Positions 9,521-18,314 of a DNA stretch of 58,805 nucleotides are shown piece by piece. The translations under genes and the position numbers were made by a program. Location of the stretch: positions 1-58,805 of the forward strand of contig NZ_AOFD01000025.1 of assembly GCF_000332815.1 (NCBI RefSeq). The letters are read 5' to 3'. Within the stretch, counting starts at the first letter, position 1; every line of letters begins with the position of its first letter. The notes below the pieces were generated by a model, which made no database searches, was not told the origin of the DNA, and saw only the letters and a program-made list of their open reading frames with translations. This DNA is from Arthrobacter nitrophenolicus (lineage in GTDB: Bacteria; Actinomycetota; Actinomycetes; Actinomycetales; Micrococcaceae).

Positions 9521-10259
9521 ACTCGTCTTTTTCTCCGGCACCATGGACTGCGGCAAGTCCACCCTGGCCCTGCAGATGGACCACAACCACCGCGCCCGCG
9601 GGCGGGGCGGGGTCCGGTTCAGCCGCAACGACCGCGCCGGGAAATCCCGCATCTCCAGCCGCCTCGGCCTCCAGACGGATGCGGTGGAGGTCGGGGACGG
9701 AACCGACTTCTGGGAGGAAGTCATGCGCCGGCGCACCCAGGGCCAGCGGGTGGACTACCTGATTTGCGACGAAGCGCAGTTCTACTCACCGGAGCAGGTG
9801 GAACAGCTCGCCAAGGTGGTCGACGAGATCGACGTCGACGTCTTCGCCTTCGGCATCACGGCCGATTTCCGCACCCGCCTGTTTCCCGGTTCCCAGCGGC
9901 TCATCGAACTGGCCGACCGGGTGCAGGTGCTCCAGGTCGAGGCCTTGTGCTGGTGTGGCCGGCGCGCCACGCACAACGCCAGGACGGTCGACGGCGTCAT
10001 GGTCACCGAGGGTGCCCAGGTGGTGGTGGGCGACGTTGATATGGCCATGGATCCGGCAGCCACTGTGGAGAGCGGGCATGTCCCGGTGGTGGGTTATGAG
10101 ACCCTGTGCCGGCGGCACTTTATGCGGCGCGTGACAGCCCACGGGGCGAACCTGATGGCGGAACAGGACCAGTTGCTGCCCTTCGAAGTGGATGCCTGCC
10201 TCTGGCACGGAACCGGTGGAACGGGCGCTGCGGGGGCTCCGGGCGGGACCGCGATCTAG
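9513..10259 (+). CDS. tdk: Thymidine kinase (class II)
   Basis: 248 aa. The P-loop is GTMDCGKST at residues 9-17, the catalytic Glu is in CDEAQF (residues 85-90), and the lasso/zinc region has CWCG (CWCGRRATHN) with a downstream CRRHF. The enzyme phosphorylates thymidine to dTMP for salvage. It is slightly longer than many bacterial type II kinases because of the C-terminal tail after residue 215. The GTG start at 9513 lies inside the preceding gene, giving an eight-base overlap and translational coupling. It ends the DUF5998-phosphatase-tdk operon. dut at 14260 supplies the same dTMP pool but is not linked in one transcript. Confidence 0.92.
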   Translation: MAELVFFSGTMDCGKSTLALQMDHNHRARGRGGVRFSRNDRAGKSRISSRLGLQTDAVEVGDGTDFWEEVMRRRTQGQRVDYLICDEAQFYSPEQVEQLAKVVDEIDVDVFAFGITADFRTRLFPGSQRLIELADRVQVLQVEALCWCGRRATHNARTVDGVMVTEGAQVVVGDVDMAMDPAATVESGHVPVVGYETLCRRHFMRRVTAHGANLMAEQDQLLPFEVDACLWHGTGGTGAAGAPGGTAI

Positions 10260-10375
10260 CCTTCCCGGTTGACGCCACCGCGGGCTGCATCACCCCGCCA
10301 CTATTTTCCAGATTCATTTTCCCCGCTCGCCCTGAAGGGGCCTGTTTTGTCAGACCCCCTTGGCATGCTGGATTC

Positions 10376-12031
10376 ATGGACGGCACAGCGACGCAGGGCA
10401 ATGGCAGGGACGCGATTCTCGCTGCCGTTGCGTCGGTGGCCGGGTTTGTCGATGAGCTCGCCGTTGTAGTTGCGGGCCGTTCTGCCGCCGATTCCGCTCA
10501 TTCCACGGCCGCGGGCAGTTCTGCTGCCCGTTCAGATGACAGTGGTTCCGATGAGGGTGATCCGTTGCGGACGTTCGCGGATGCCTGCCTGGGCGGGTTG
10601 GCGTTGATTTCCAAAATAGAGGCATCTACCGCGGCCGCGAAAGCGCGGCTGGTCGCAGGGCATGTGGAGGCCGCCGCTGTGCTGGGGGACCCGGATCCGA
10701 GCCCGCTGTGGGCTAAGGGGCAGGAGATGGCCGTGGTGGCCGAGGTTGCCTGCGTCCTGACCATCGGTGAACGGGCCGCGAGTGCCTTGGTTGGTGCCTC
10801 GCACGCGCTGACCAGTTCGCTGCCCGCCGCGCTGGATGCCCTGCAGGCCGGGTCGGTGTCGTGGCAGAACGCCCAGGTCATCGTCGACGAGACCACAGGG
10901 CTCGACCCAGCTGCCACCGCCAGGCTGGAAGCGCATTTCCTTGGGCTGGACGACACTCCTGACGCCCCCGTTGCCGGCTCTGTGGTTGCCGGTGGTCTGG
11001 CGGGGGAGTTGCCGCCGGCGAGGCTGCGGCGGAAGGTCCGGTCCTGGCGGGAACGCCACCACCCCGAATCTATTGAAATCCGCCACGCCCGGGGTGTGGC
11101 CCAACGGCGGATGGAGTACACCCCGGACCGGGACGGCATGGGGTGGATCTCGCTCTGCCTGCCCGCGCACCAGGCTAACGCCGCGTGGAACCGTACCCGG
11201 GCACTGGCCCGGGGGCTGCAGGGCCCGGACGAGCCCCGCACCCTGGCCCAGCTGATGGCCGATATCGGGGCCGCGGCGCTCCTGGGCGCAGGGAGCGGTG
11301 TGGCGCCGGGTGTGGCCCCAAGTGCCGGGGCCGCGGCGCTCCTGGGCGCAGGGAGCGGTGTGGCGCCGGGTGTGACCCCAGGTGCCGGGGCCGCGGGCGG
11401 TCTGGCGGAAGTCCCTGCCCCGGGGGCGCAGGTGCTCGTCACAGTACCGGTCTTCTCCCTGCTTGGCCTCACGGATGAACCTGCCGTGCTGGATGGCCAT
11501 GGTCCGGTCCCGGCGTCGATGGCCCGGCAACTCGTCGCCGAAGGTGCGGCGTCGTTCTACCGGGTACTGGTGGACCCGCGGGACGGGGCGCCGCTGGAGA
11601 TCGGCCGCAAGAACTACCGGATCCCGGCAGCAATGCGGCGGTGGCTCCGGTTGCGGGACGGGAAGTGCCCGTTCCCGGGGTGCAGCAACGCCGCGCTCGA
11701 TAACGAGGCAGACCATCTGCTCGCCTGGCACCACGGCGGGACCACCGGGATCAGGAACCTGGGGCAGCTCTGCCCGAAACATCACCGGATGAAACACGCC
11801 AGCGGCTGGGAACCCACCCCCGCCAGCAAGGACCGGCCTCCGGGTTGGATCTCTCCGTCGGGCCGCACCTATAGCAGCGAATCCCAGGACTGGGAACCAC
11901 CACACCTGCCACGAGGACTTCCGGGCGGGCGGGTCCTGCCTGGGGAAGAGCGCTCAGAAGGTCAGTTGCCAGCAGGGATGCCTGTGGGATGGAGTTACCT
12001 CGAACACGTGCTGGTGGAGAGCCTGTCCTAG
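10376..12031 (+). CDS. DUF222 / HNH endonuclease domain protein
   Basis: 551 aa. The N-terminal two thirds is the DUF222 helical region. The C-terminal HNH domain near residues 430-475 has a CPFPGC zinc pair, the catalytic stretch EADHLLAWHHGG and a second pair starting at LCPKHH. These proteins occur in many copies in Arthrobacter genomes and are often described as possible homing-like or REP-like nucleases; the true role is unknown. An in-frame 60-bp tandem duplication at 11267-11396 sits in the Gly/Ala-rich linker between the domains. The ATG at 10376 follows CATGCT by six bases, a weak leaderless-type start. Upstream, 10260-10375 holds no gene. The gene converges on sepH with 26 bases between stops. 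Confidence 0.85.
   Translation: MDGTATQGNGRDAILAAVASVAGFVDELAVVVAGRSAADSAHSTAAGSSAARSDDSGSDEGDPLRTFADACLGGLALISKIEASTAAAKARLVAGHVEAAAVLGDPDPSPLWAKGQEMAVVAEVACVLTIGERAASALVGASHALTSSLPAALDALQAGSVSWQNAQVIVDETTGLDPAATARLEAHFLGLDDTPDAPVAGSVVAGGLAGELPPARLRRKVRSWRERHHPESIEIRHARGVAQRRMEYTPDRDGMGWISLCLPAHQANAAWNRTRALARGLQGPDEPRTLAQLMADIGAAALLGAGSGVAPGVAPSAGAAALLGAGSGVAPGVTPGAGAAGGLAEVPAPGAQVLVTVPVFSLLGLTDEPAVLDGHGPVPASMARQLVAEGAASFYRVLVDPRDGAPLEIGRKNYRIPAAMRRWLRLRDGKCPFPGCSNAALDNEADHLLAWHHGGTTGIRNLGQLCPKHHRMKHASGWEPTPASKDRPPGWISPSGRTYSSESQDWEPPHLPRGLPGGRVLPGEERSEGQLPAGMPVGWSYLEHVLVESLS
11267..11396 (+). repeat. 60-bp tandem repeat (about 2.2 copies) inside the DUF222-HNH gene
   Basis: Copy 1 spans 11267-11326, copy 2 spans 11327-11386, and a partial third copy begins at 11387. 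The two full copies differ at only two visible bases (GTGGCC/GTGACC and AAGTGCC/AGGTGCC). Each copy encodes 20 residues rich in Gly, Ala, Leu and Val (GAAALLGAGSGVAPG...), so copy number can change without shifting the frame. Confidence 0.95.
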
Positions 12032-12057
12032 CATCAGAGCCAGTCCCAGTGTGGCCT

Positions 12058-13434
12058 TTAGTCGCCGCGGGTGCCGAAGACGATCTCGTCCCAGGAGGGC
12101 ACACTGGACCGTTTCGGCCGGGACGGCTGGCGTTCAGGTGCCTCCGTCTCGGGCAGCTGGCCTGTTGCAGGCGTGCTGTCGTCGTGCCGGGAAACCCGCC
12201 GGCGGGGAGCTCCGCCCAGCAGTTCGTTCAGGCCAACGTTCGACGATGCAGCGGCTCCGCTCGTTGCTGAAGATTCCGCATCTTCGCCGGTTTGGTCAGA
12301 GCCGGAAGACGTGCCCGGCGTGCTGCCCGAGGGACGCGTGGGGGACGCGACGATGGTGATTTCGCGCGTGTCGGTGCTGACACCGTCGTGCAGGCGCAGG
12401 GCCTCCTCCACCGGATCGCGGTGCGGCGGGATGAGGCTGAGCCTGGACATCATCGAGGGGCGGGCGTCGCGCCGGCGGATAAAGGAATCCCCCTTGGCGG
12501 CGGGCGCGTCATCCTTGTCGTCCTGCGGTCCGTTCTCCTGCTCCTCCGGTTCCGGGATGACCTCCGACGGGCGGGGGTGGGCAGCCGGAACGCCATGGGT
12601 CAACAGGAGTGCAAGGGCGTCGTCGGAATCCTCGTCCACGCCCAGGCGCTGTCCGCGGCGGGAGCGGAGCATGTCCAGCAGCCCGTCAGGGTCCTTGCCA
12701 GACCCCTGGGCAGGGCCGGCCTGGTTGCCGGGGCCGGGACGGGAGGTGTCCGCGTCGGCCTCAAAGTCGAAGGGCCTGTCCGAGACGGCCGAGAGCCGCC
12801 GCGCTGGGACGGGACCGTCCAGCGGTTCCAGTTCGCTTAGCTGCTGCGCCCACCGGTTGGTGTTCTGCAGGGATTTGCGGACCGGGTTGAACGTCCACAA
12901 CGCCGGAGGCTCCTCGCCGATGCCGGCTGCGCCGCCGGTTAGGGGTTCGAAGCTGGCGGAGACAGTCCAGGTGCCGTCCTGCCGGCGCCAGGAGTCCCAC
13001 TCCACTGTTGAAGGATCGATGCCGTGCGCGGACAGCCGGTGGGCGACCATGTCGTCCAGGGTGGCCGGGTTGTCACCGAACGCCGCCCGGTAGACGTCGT
13101 GCCCGGGGGAGGGGGTGGCAACTTCCACCTTGCGGGCCTGCTGCGCCACGTACTCGCGCTCCGCCAGGACCGGCCCCTCATAGCGCTCCACTTTGGCAAG
13201 CGGCAGCCCGGACAGTTCCGCAACATCGGCGGCCGTGGCACCGGCACGGATCCGGGCCTGGATATCCCGGGGAGACATGGGAATGGCGGGCCGGTCCGCG
13301 GGCCGCTTTGCCGCTGACCTGCTTGCCGTCCTCAGGGCTTCATCGATCGGCAGCTGGAACATCTCGCCGCCGGCTCCGCTCAACAGGAGGTGCGTCCCGT
13401 CGTCGTGCACGCCCACAAGCCGTAGATCCTGCAT
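12058..13434 (-). CDS. sepH: Septation protein SepH
   Basis: 458 aa. It begins MQDLRLVGVHDDGTHLLLSG, the conserved N-terminal DUF3071 domain, which contains a helix-turn-helix-like stretch (RIRAGATAADVAELSGL, residues ~70-90). The C-terminal half is long, acidic and low-complexity, as expected. In Streptomyces SepH binds FtsZ and promotes Z-ring assembly, so a cell-division role at the septum is likely here. The start at 13434 was preferred to an upstream in-frame ATG because GGTGGAGG sits at correct spacing before it and the family N-terminus begins there. The gene converges with the HNH gene. Bases 13435-13611 upstream hold its promoter region and no gene. Confidence 0.88.
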   Translation of the reverse strand: MQDLRLVGVHDDGTHLLLSGAGGEMFQLPIDEALRTASRSAAKRPADRPAIPMSPRDIQARIRAGATAADVAELSGLPLAKVERYEGPVLAEREYVAQQARKVEVATPSPGHDVYRAAFGDNPATLDDMVAHRLSAHGIDPSTVEWDSWRRQDGTWTVSASFEPLTGGAAGIGEEPPALWTFNPVRKSLQNTNRWAQQLSELEPLDGPVPARRLSAVSDRPFDFEADADTSRPGPGNQAGPAQGSGKDPDGLLDMLRSRRGQRLGVDEDSDDALALLLTHGVPAAHPRPSEVIPEPEEQENGPQDDKDDAPAAKGDSFIRRRDARPSMMSRLSLIPPHRDPVEEALRLHDGVSTDTREITIVASPTRPSGSTPGTSSGSDQTGEDAESSATSGAAASSNVGLNELLGGAPRRRVSRHDDSTPATGQLPETEAPERQPSRPKRSSVPSWDEIVFGTRGD

Positions 13435-13611
13435 CCAAATCCTCCACCCTGGCATTACTATCAATCGAAACTCTGCCACCCGGTGTACGTGTTTTGCCTC
13501 AAGGGGCCGGGCGTGCCGCGATTTTCCGCTATATCAGGAGAACCAGGACCGCAACCGTGGACCAAGGGTCGGCGGCAAGGGACTCGGACGCGGTTGCCGC
13601 CGGAGCGGGGC

Positions 13612-14100
13612 CTACCTGCGGGTCAGGGCTGCCGTGAGCTCGGCGGGGTGCCGTGTGGAGGTAAGCCAGTAAGGCGTGTTGTCCGCGGGGTCGGTGATGC
13701 CGATCTTCACTACGGGATCGATCCAGCCCCGGATGCAAAGGTAGGCGAGGCCGTTGAGCCGCGTCCCGCGCTCCGCCGTGGCTTCTTCACCGCGGAATTC
13801 CTGGACGTCACCCACGAACTTGCGCTCGATTGTCGCACGGCCCACCGTCAGCGTGTCCCCGGTCACCAGGATGGTGGGAGTGGACACCACCAGCAGCACG
13901 GCGATGATGACGAAGAGAACCGCCGCCGCCGTAAAACCGGCAGCCGCGCTGATGGGGGCAAACACCAGGATTCCGGCGCCCGAAACACCCGCAGCAATGA
14001 TCCAGATCCACAGGTTCGGCCAAAGCTTTTCCTTGTAGGTCACCGACGCTCCCATGGAAGAAGAATTGGGCATGGGCGCAGGGGAGCTTGATTCGGGCAT
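13612..14100 (-). CDS. DUF3093 family membrane protein
   Basis: 162 aa from the ATG at 14100, which follows a GGTGGAAAG purine stretch. Two closely spaced hydrophobic helices lie near residues 25-70 (LWIWIIAAGVSGAGILVF and the next stretch to VVSTPTILV), followed by a soluble PH-like beta-rich domain ending TSTRHPAELTAALTRR. The layout fits actinobacterial DUF3093, whose function is unknown. The gene is divergent from dut, an arrangement I recall from mycobacteria (next to Rv2697c). An earlier in-frame start at 14178 exists but has no ribosome site. Confidence 0.8.
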   Translation of the reverse strand: MPESSSPAPMPNSSSMGASVTYKEKLWPNLWIWIIAAGVSGAGILVFAPISAAAGFTAAAVLFVIIAVLLVVSTPTILVTGDTLTVGRATIERKFVGDVQEFRGEEATAERGTRLNGLAYLCIRGWIDPVVKIGITDPADNTPYWLTSTRHPAELTAALTRR

Positions 14101-14259
14101 ACGCCAAGCTTTCCACCTTTGCCCTGCTATTTCATCTTGGCGCCCGGCATCCGGGGGTGCCGCTGGAACGGAGACCAAAGCTGCCCCTGCCCGTGCGTCG
14201 GTCGGGGCCGTGATGAGGTGCTGGCAGTAGGTCCGGTGCGGGCGTGCGGGTTAGAGTGA

Positions 14260-14790
14260 GTGACTGTGACTGATCATCCCGCCACACTCGACACTGCCCC
14301 CCACGAAGCACCCGCAGCCCTGGCCGCGGACAACCCGGCACCCACCCTCCAGGTCCAGCTGAAGATGCTGGACCCCGGCCTGGAGGCACCGTCCTACGCG
14401 CACCCGGGCGACGCCGGTGCAGACCTTCGGGCGCGGGAAGATGTGGTCCTGCAGCCGGGTGAGCGCAAGCTCGTTCCCACCGGCGTGGCCATCTCGCTTC
14501 CCTATGGCTATGTGGCCCTGATCCATCCGCGCTCCGGCCTGGCCACCAAGCACGGCCTCACCATCGTCAACGCCCCCGGTACGGTGGACGCGGGCTACCG
14601 CGGCGAAATTTCCGTCACCCTGCTCAACACCGACGCAAGCCAGCCCATCGAACTGCGGCGCGGCGATAGAATTGCGCAGATGGTCATCCAGCGCGTAGAG
14701 CACGCGCAGTTCGTCCCCGTCGCAGAATTGAGCGAATCCGTGCGCGGCACCGGAGGGTTCGGGTCAACCGGCGGATTCACCCTTCCCTAA
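14260..14790 (+). CDS. dut: Deoxyuridine 5'-triphosphate nucleotidohydrolase (dUTPase)
   Basis: 176 aa. All five trimeric-dUTPase motifs are present: [44 protein letters not shown] and the C-terminal [10 protein letters not shown]. The enzyme converts dUTP to dUMP and pyrophosphate, keeping uracil out of DNA and feeding dTMP synthesis. The N-terminal ~28 residues are a variable Ala/Pro-rich extension. The start is GTG at 14260 or the in-frame GTG at 14266. A TAGAGT hexamer at 14252-14257 lies immediately upstream, so the transcript is probably leaderless or nearly so, which would favour 14266. A 100-base gap separates it from DUF3710. Confidence 0.95.
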   Translation: MTVTDHPATLDTAPHEAPAALAADNPAPTLQVQLKMLDPGLEAPSYAHPGDAGADLRAREDVVLQPGERKLVPTGVAISLPYGYVALIHPRSGLATKHGLTIVNAPGTVDAGYRGEISVTLLNTDASQPIELRRGDRIAQMVIQRVEHAQFVPVAELSESVRGTGGFGSTGGFTLP

Positions 14791-14890
14791 CGCCGGTTTC
14801 GTGCCGGCGCAGACGCCGGCGGCCGGCACAAGCACGACGGCGGGGCCTCCCCAGGCCGGACCGGAACTTCACAACAAAGGAGACACCCTG

Positions 14891-15604
14891 ATGGTCTTTG
14901 GGCTCGGCAGGAAAGCCAAGAAGGAACAGGCGGCCGAACCGGACGAACCGCTGACGCTCGCGGAGCCCGCGGACGTGGAAGCGGGCAGCACCGGACGCCG
15001 CGCCAACGGCCCCTTCGATGCATCCGAAATCAGCAGCCGCGACGGCTATGTTGACCTCGGTGCGCTCCTGATCACGCCCAGCGAGGGCCTCCAGCTGCGA
15101 CTGGAAGTTGAAGAGGCCACACAGCGCGTGGTGGCTGTGACCATGGACCTCAACGGTTCGAGCCTTCAGCTGCAGGCGTTCGCTGCACCCAAGACTGAAG
15201 AGCTGTGGGATGAGATCCGCGGCCAGATCGGCCAGTCCGTTGGCGCCCAGGGCGGCCAGGTCGAGGAAGTGGAGGGCGAGTTCGGGACCGAACTCGTTGC
15301 CAAGCTTCCCGCCGGCCTGCCCGACGGCAGCCAGGGCTACCGTGTGGCCCGCTTTATCGGCGTCGACGGTCCCCGCTGGTTCCTCCGCGGCGTCCTGGGC
15401 GGCGCTGCAGCACTGGACCGCGACGCGGCCGGACCACTCGAAGCACTGTTCAAGAAGGTAGTGGTCATCCGGGGTGACAGCCCCATGCCGCCCCGTGACC
15501 TTCTCCAGCTGCGCCTGCCGAAGGACGCCACCGCCACGCCCCCGCCGGCTGCTCCCGGGCTGCAGGAACCGGAGCGTGGCCCCGAAATCACCCAGATTGG
15601 CTGA
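14891..15604 (+). CDS. DUF3710 family protein
   Basis: 237 aa, soluble. It begins MVFGLGRKAKKE after a strong AAAGGAG Shine-Dalgarno at correct spacing, so the ATG at 14891 is preferred to an in-frame start at 14801. After a charged N-terminus, the conserved region starts near residue 30 (NGPFDASEI) and continues to the Pro-rich C-terminal tail. The family is found downstream of dut in Actinobacteria (Rv2696c as I recall) and has no assigned activity. It is followed four bases later by the OB-fold gene, so the genes are probably co-transcribed. Confidence 0.8.
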   Translation: MVFGLGRKAKKEQAAEPDEPLTLAEPADVEAGSTGRRANGPFDASEISSRDGYVDLGALLITPSEGLQLRLEVEEATQRVVAVTMDLNGSSLQLQAFAAPKTEELWDEIRGQIGQSVGAQGGQVEEVEGEFGTELVAKLPAGLPDGSQGYRVARFIGVDGPRWFLRGVLGGAAALDRDAAGPLEALFKKVVVIRGDSPMPPRDLLQLRLPKDATATPPPAAPGLQEPERGPEITQIG

Positions 15605-15608
15605 TTCC

Positions 15609-15953
15609 TTGCCGGACGGAGCAGCGCGGGACGGTGGCCGCACCACCCCCCTCAGCCAGTTGCCCGTCAAAGGCCGGGTGCTCTGCCAGGGACGGATTGA
15701 GTCCATCACCTACGTCCCCGCGGACCGGACCGCCGCGTTCAGCGCGATTGTCTCCGAGTCCGAGCCCGGCCGGCGGGGACCCGCGGCGGTCCGGCATCCC
15801 CGGCTCCGGGTGGTGTGGCTCGGCCGCCGGCGGGTGCCCGGGATCGAAGCCGGCACCGAGCTCCGCCTCGAGGGAATGCTCTCCCAAAGCCAGGGCCTGC
15901 CCACCATGTTCAACCCCCGCTACGAGATATTGTCCCGTCAGGAGAACGAATGA
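15609..15953 (+). CDS. OB-fold nucleic-acid-binding domain protein
   Basis: 114 aa. The core PVKGRVLCQGRIESITYVP and the following strands through GIEAGTELRLEGML form a single OB-fold, as in actinobacterial homologues that sit between DUF3710 and DUF3159. The start is probably TTG at 15609, just after the DUF3710 stop, with no clear Shine-Dalgarno, so coupled translation is likely. The stop overlaps the next ATG as AATGA. It may bind single-stranded nucleic acid, but partner and role are unknown. Start position is the main uncertainty. Confidence 0.7.
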   Translation: MPDGAARDGGRTTPLSQLPVKGRVLCQGRIESITYVPADRTAAFSAIVSESEPGRRGPAAVRHPRLRVVWLGRRRVPGIEAGTELRLEGMLSQSQGLPTMFNPRYEILSRQENE

Positions 15954-16747
15954 CTTCGCCCCAGCCCGAACCGTCCTCCGGAGGATCCCGTCCCGGGAGC
16001 AACAGCCCGGAGCAGGAGCCGGGGACAGCGCAGGAGCCGGGGACAGCGCAGGATTCTTCGCCCGTGGCCGGCCTCGCGGCCGAATACGCGGCCAAGGCGG
16101 GACTGCACAGGACGCATGACGGCAGGGTGGATGTCCTGCGCAGCGCCGGTGGTGTCCAGGGCATCGCCGAAAGCATCATGCCGGGCCTGGTGTTCCTGGT
16201 TGCCTTCACCATCACGCAGGACCTCCCGCCGTCGCTGGTTGCCGCACTGGGCACCGCTGCCGTGTTCACGGTGGTCCGCCTTATCCAGCGCCGGCCCCTG
16301 ACCCAGGCACTCGCCGGCGTTGTCGGCGTCGGAATTTCCGCGTGGCTGGCCAACACCACCGGGAAGGCCGAGGACTTCTACCTTCCGGGGTTCTTCACCA
16401 ACGCGGCCTACATCATCGCGATGGTGATCTCCATCCTGGTCAAATGGCCGGTGGCAGGGCTGCTGTTCGGGTTCATCCGCAATGAAGGCCTCGACTGGCG
16501 GAAGGACCCGGACCGGCTCAAGGCCTACCGGCTGGGGACCTGGATCATCGTGGGAGTCCTGGCGCTCCGGCTTCTCGTCCAGGTGCCGCTGTACCTGATG
16601 GGCCCGGACGGCCTTGCCGCACTGGCAACCACCCGTCTGCTGATGGGCGCCCCGCTGTACATCCTGGGCGTCTGGGTGGCCTGGCTGGTAACCCGTCCTG
16701 CGCCGGCCAAGGACCTGACGGACGGGGAACCGGCGCCGAAAGCCTGA
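15950..16747 (+). CDS. DUF3159 family integral membrane protein
   Basis: 265 aa. After a ~60-residue Ser/Pro/Glu-rich cytoplasmic tail, at least five hydrophobic helices follow (starting IMPGLVFLVAFTI and ending LLMGAPLYILGVWVAWLVT). The ATG at 15950 has AGGAG six bases upstream and overlaps the OB-fold stop. The tail contains an 18-bp tandem duplication (16013-16053) encoding QEPGTA twice. The family is conserved next to the RCK potassium genes in Actinobacteria but has no known function; a role in ion or envelope homeostasis is only a guess from context. It converges on the RCK pair. Confidence 0.78.
   Translation: MTSPQPEPSSGGSRPGSNSPEQEPGTAQEPGTAQDSSPVAGLAAEYAAKAGLHRTHDGRVDVLRSAGGVQGIAESIMPGLVFLVAFTITQDLPPSLVAALGTAAVFTVVRLIQRRPLTQALAGVVGVGISAWLANTTGKAEDFYLPGFFTNAAYIIAMVISILVKWPVAGLLFGFIRNEGLDWRKDPDRLKAYRLGTWIIVGVLALRLLVQVPLYLMGPDGLAALATTRLLMGAPLYILGVWVAWLVTRPAPAKDLTDGEPAPKA
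16013..16053 (+). repeat. 18-bp tandem repeat in the DUF3159 gene
   Basis: Two perfect 18-base copies, 16013-16030 and 16031-16048, plus five bases of a third. The repeat is in frame and encodes QEPGTA in the disordered N-terminal tail. Confidence 0.9.
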
Positions 16748-16762
16748 CGGCGCCGGGGTCCG

Positions 16763-17524
16763 TCAGCCGTCGAAACCGTCGTCCTCAAGGGGCTGCTGTT
16801 CCGTGCGGCCTGCCGGCACTCCTTCTTCCTGCTGCTCTTCCTCGTCAGAATCGGCCGCCTCCGCCGCCTCCGGTGACAGCAGTGCCCGCAGTTCATCCTC
16901 GGCGGCAATGGTCGTCACGAAGAACAGCTCATCACCCCCGTCAATGACGTCGTCGCGGCTGGGCGTAATGGGGGCGTGGTCGCGCAGGATCGCCACCAGG
17001 GTGGAATCCTCCGGCCAGGAGATCTGCCCCACCGTCTGGCCAATCACATGCGAATCGTGCGGGACGGTGAACTCGACCAGGGACGACACGCCGGTTTGAA
17101 GGGTCAGGAGCCGGACCAGGTCGCCGATCTCCACGGCTTCTTCCACCAGCGCCGTCATGAGCTGCGGCGTGTTGACGGCCACGTCCACGCCCCAGGAATC
17201 ATTGAACATCCAGTCGTTCTTCGGGTTGTTCACCCGTCCCACGGTGCGGCCGACGCCGAACTCGGTCTTGGCCAGCAGGGACACCACAAGGTTGACTTTG
17301 TCGTCACCGGTGGCGGAAACCACCACGTCCGCCTCTTCCACCTTGGCGCCCTGCAGCGTGCTCAGTTCGCAGGCATCACCCACCAGCCAGTGTGCGCCTC
17401 GCAGTCCGCTGCGGCCGATCACTTCCGGCTTCAGGTCGATCAGCAGGATCTCATGCTTGTGGGCCAGCAGTTCCCTGGCGATGGATGACCCGACGCTTCC
17501 CGCGCCGACAATAACGACTTTCAC
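16763..17524 (-). CDS. TrkA/CeoC-like RCK potassium-regulatory protein
   Basis: 253 aa. The N-terminal RCK_N Rossmann fold has GAGSVGSSIA at residues 7-16 and an acidic residue at the end of strand 2 (LLIDLKPE), typical of NAD(H) binding. A TrkA_C-type domain follows around residues 140-220, then an acidic tail (DSDEEEQQEE). RCK proteins form cytoplasmic gating rings on K+ transporters and sense nucleotides. The GTG start overlaps the stop of the upstream RCK gene (GTGA), so the two are co-translated, and the pair is divergent from the KimA-like permease. No TrkH/TrkG membrane subunit is in the window. Confidence 0.85.
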   Translation of the reverse strand: MKVVIVGAGSVGSSIARELLAHKHEILLIDLKPEVIGRSGLRGAHWLVGDACELSTLQGAKVEEADVVVSATGDDKVNLVVSLLAKTEFGVGRTVGRVNNPKNDWMFNDSWGVDVAVNTPQLMTALVEEAVEIGDLVRLLTLQTGVSSLVEFTVPHDSHVIGQTVGQISWPEDSTLVAILRDHAPITPSRDDVIDGGDELFFVTTIAAEDELRALLSPEAAEAADSDEEEQQEEGVPAGRTEQQPLEDDGFDG

Positions 17525-18195
17525 TGCATCTCCTTGGCGGGGGCTTTGGCCAGGACCTGGGCAACGTGCGCGCTGCGGTCCACCTGCATCATGGCGTGCA
17601 CCGTGTCGCCGTCCTGGTAGGCGGTTCCGGCGTCGGGGAGCATGCCCTCGCCGAAGCGCGTGAGGTAGGCCACCCGGACGTCCGCCGCCTTTTCGATGCT
17701 GCTGATCCGGTGTCCGATCCAGCCGGCGTCGAGGTCCAGTTCAGCCAGGACCAGGCGTCCGGAAGGCTCACGGAAATCACCCGCCAGGTGCTGCTCCGGG
17801 AGGATGCGCCGCAGGACCTGGTCCGCGCTCCAGCGCACCGCGGCCACGGTGGGGATCCCCAGCCGCTGGTAGATTTCCGCCCGGCCGGGATCGTAGATCC
17901 GGGCCACCACGTGCGGGACATGGAACGTCTCGCGGGCCACGCGGGTCGCGAGGATATTCGAGTTGTCCCCGCTGGACACGGCGGCGAATGCGTAGGCCTC
18001 GGCCACGCCGGCCTGCTTAAGGGTGTCACGGTCAAAGCCGACGCCGGTGACCTTGCGGCCGGTGAACCCCTGGCGCAGCCGGCGGAAGGCGCGGTCGTCC
18101 TGGTCGATGATGGCCACGGAATGCCCGGCGTCCTCCAGCGTATGAGCCAGCGTCGCCCCCACCCGGCCACATCCCATGATCACGAAATGCGCCAC
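17521..18195 (-). CDS. TrkA/CeoB-like RCK potassium-regulatory protein
   Basis: 224 aa. RCK_N with GCGRVGATLA near residues 8-17 and IIDQDDRAF ending strand 2, then a C-terminal TrkA_C domain from about residue 135. The GTG at 18195 was chosen because AGAGGAGA lies just upstream and the Rossmann fold begins at once. It is the first gene of a two-gene operon with the other RCK protein, and the 119-bp gap to the permease is a divergent promoter region. It probably forms a hetero-ring with its neighbour and regulates K+ uptake; this is inferred from family and context. Confidence 0.86.
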   Translation of the reverse strand: MAHFVIMGCGRVGATLAHTLEDAGHSVAIIDQDDRAFRRLRQGFTGRKVTGVGFDRDTLKQAGVAEAYAFAAVSSGDNSNILATRVARETFHVPHVVARIYDPGRAEIYQRLGIPTVAAVRWSADQVLRRILPEQHLAGDFREPSGRLVLAELDLDAGWIGHRISSIEKAADVRVAYLTRFGEGMLPDAGTAYQDGDTVHAMMQVDRSAHVAQVLAKAPAKEMQ

Positions 18196-18302
18196 CGTAT
18201 CTCCTCTGTAATCCTGTGCAGGTTGTGCAGCTAGAACTCTACCGCCAGCATCCGGCGTTGCCGCTGTCAAGGGACCGTCATGACATCACCCGGGAATCAG
18301 AC

Positions 18303-18308
18303 TAGCTT
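18303..18308 (+). promoter_or_regulatory. Predicted -10 of a leaderless promoter for the KimA-like permease
   Basis: TAGCTT is followed by exactly six bases and the GTG start at 18315, with no Shine-Dalgarno between. Confidence 0.45.
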
Positions 18309-18314
18309 TGTGGG

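Noticed and set aside
10376..12031. HNH gene as part of a phage, intein or restriction system
   Set aside because: No phage, intein or methyltransferase gene is nearby, and the DUF222-HNH layout is the dispersed chromosomal family of Arthrobacter.
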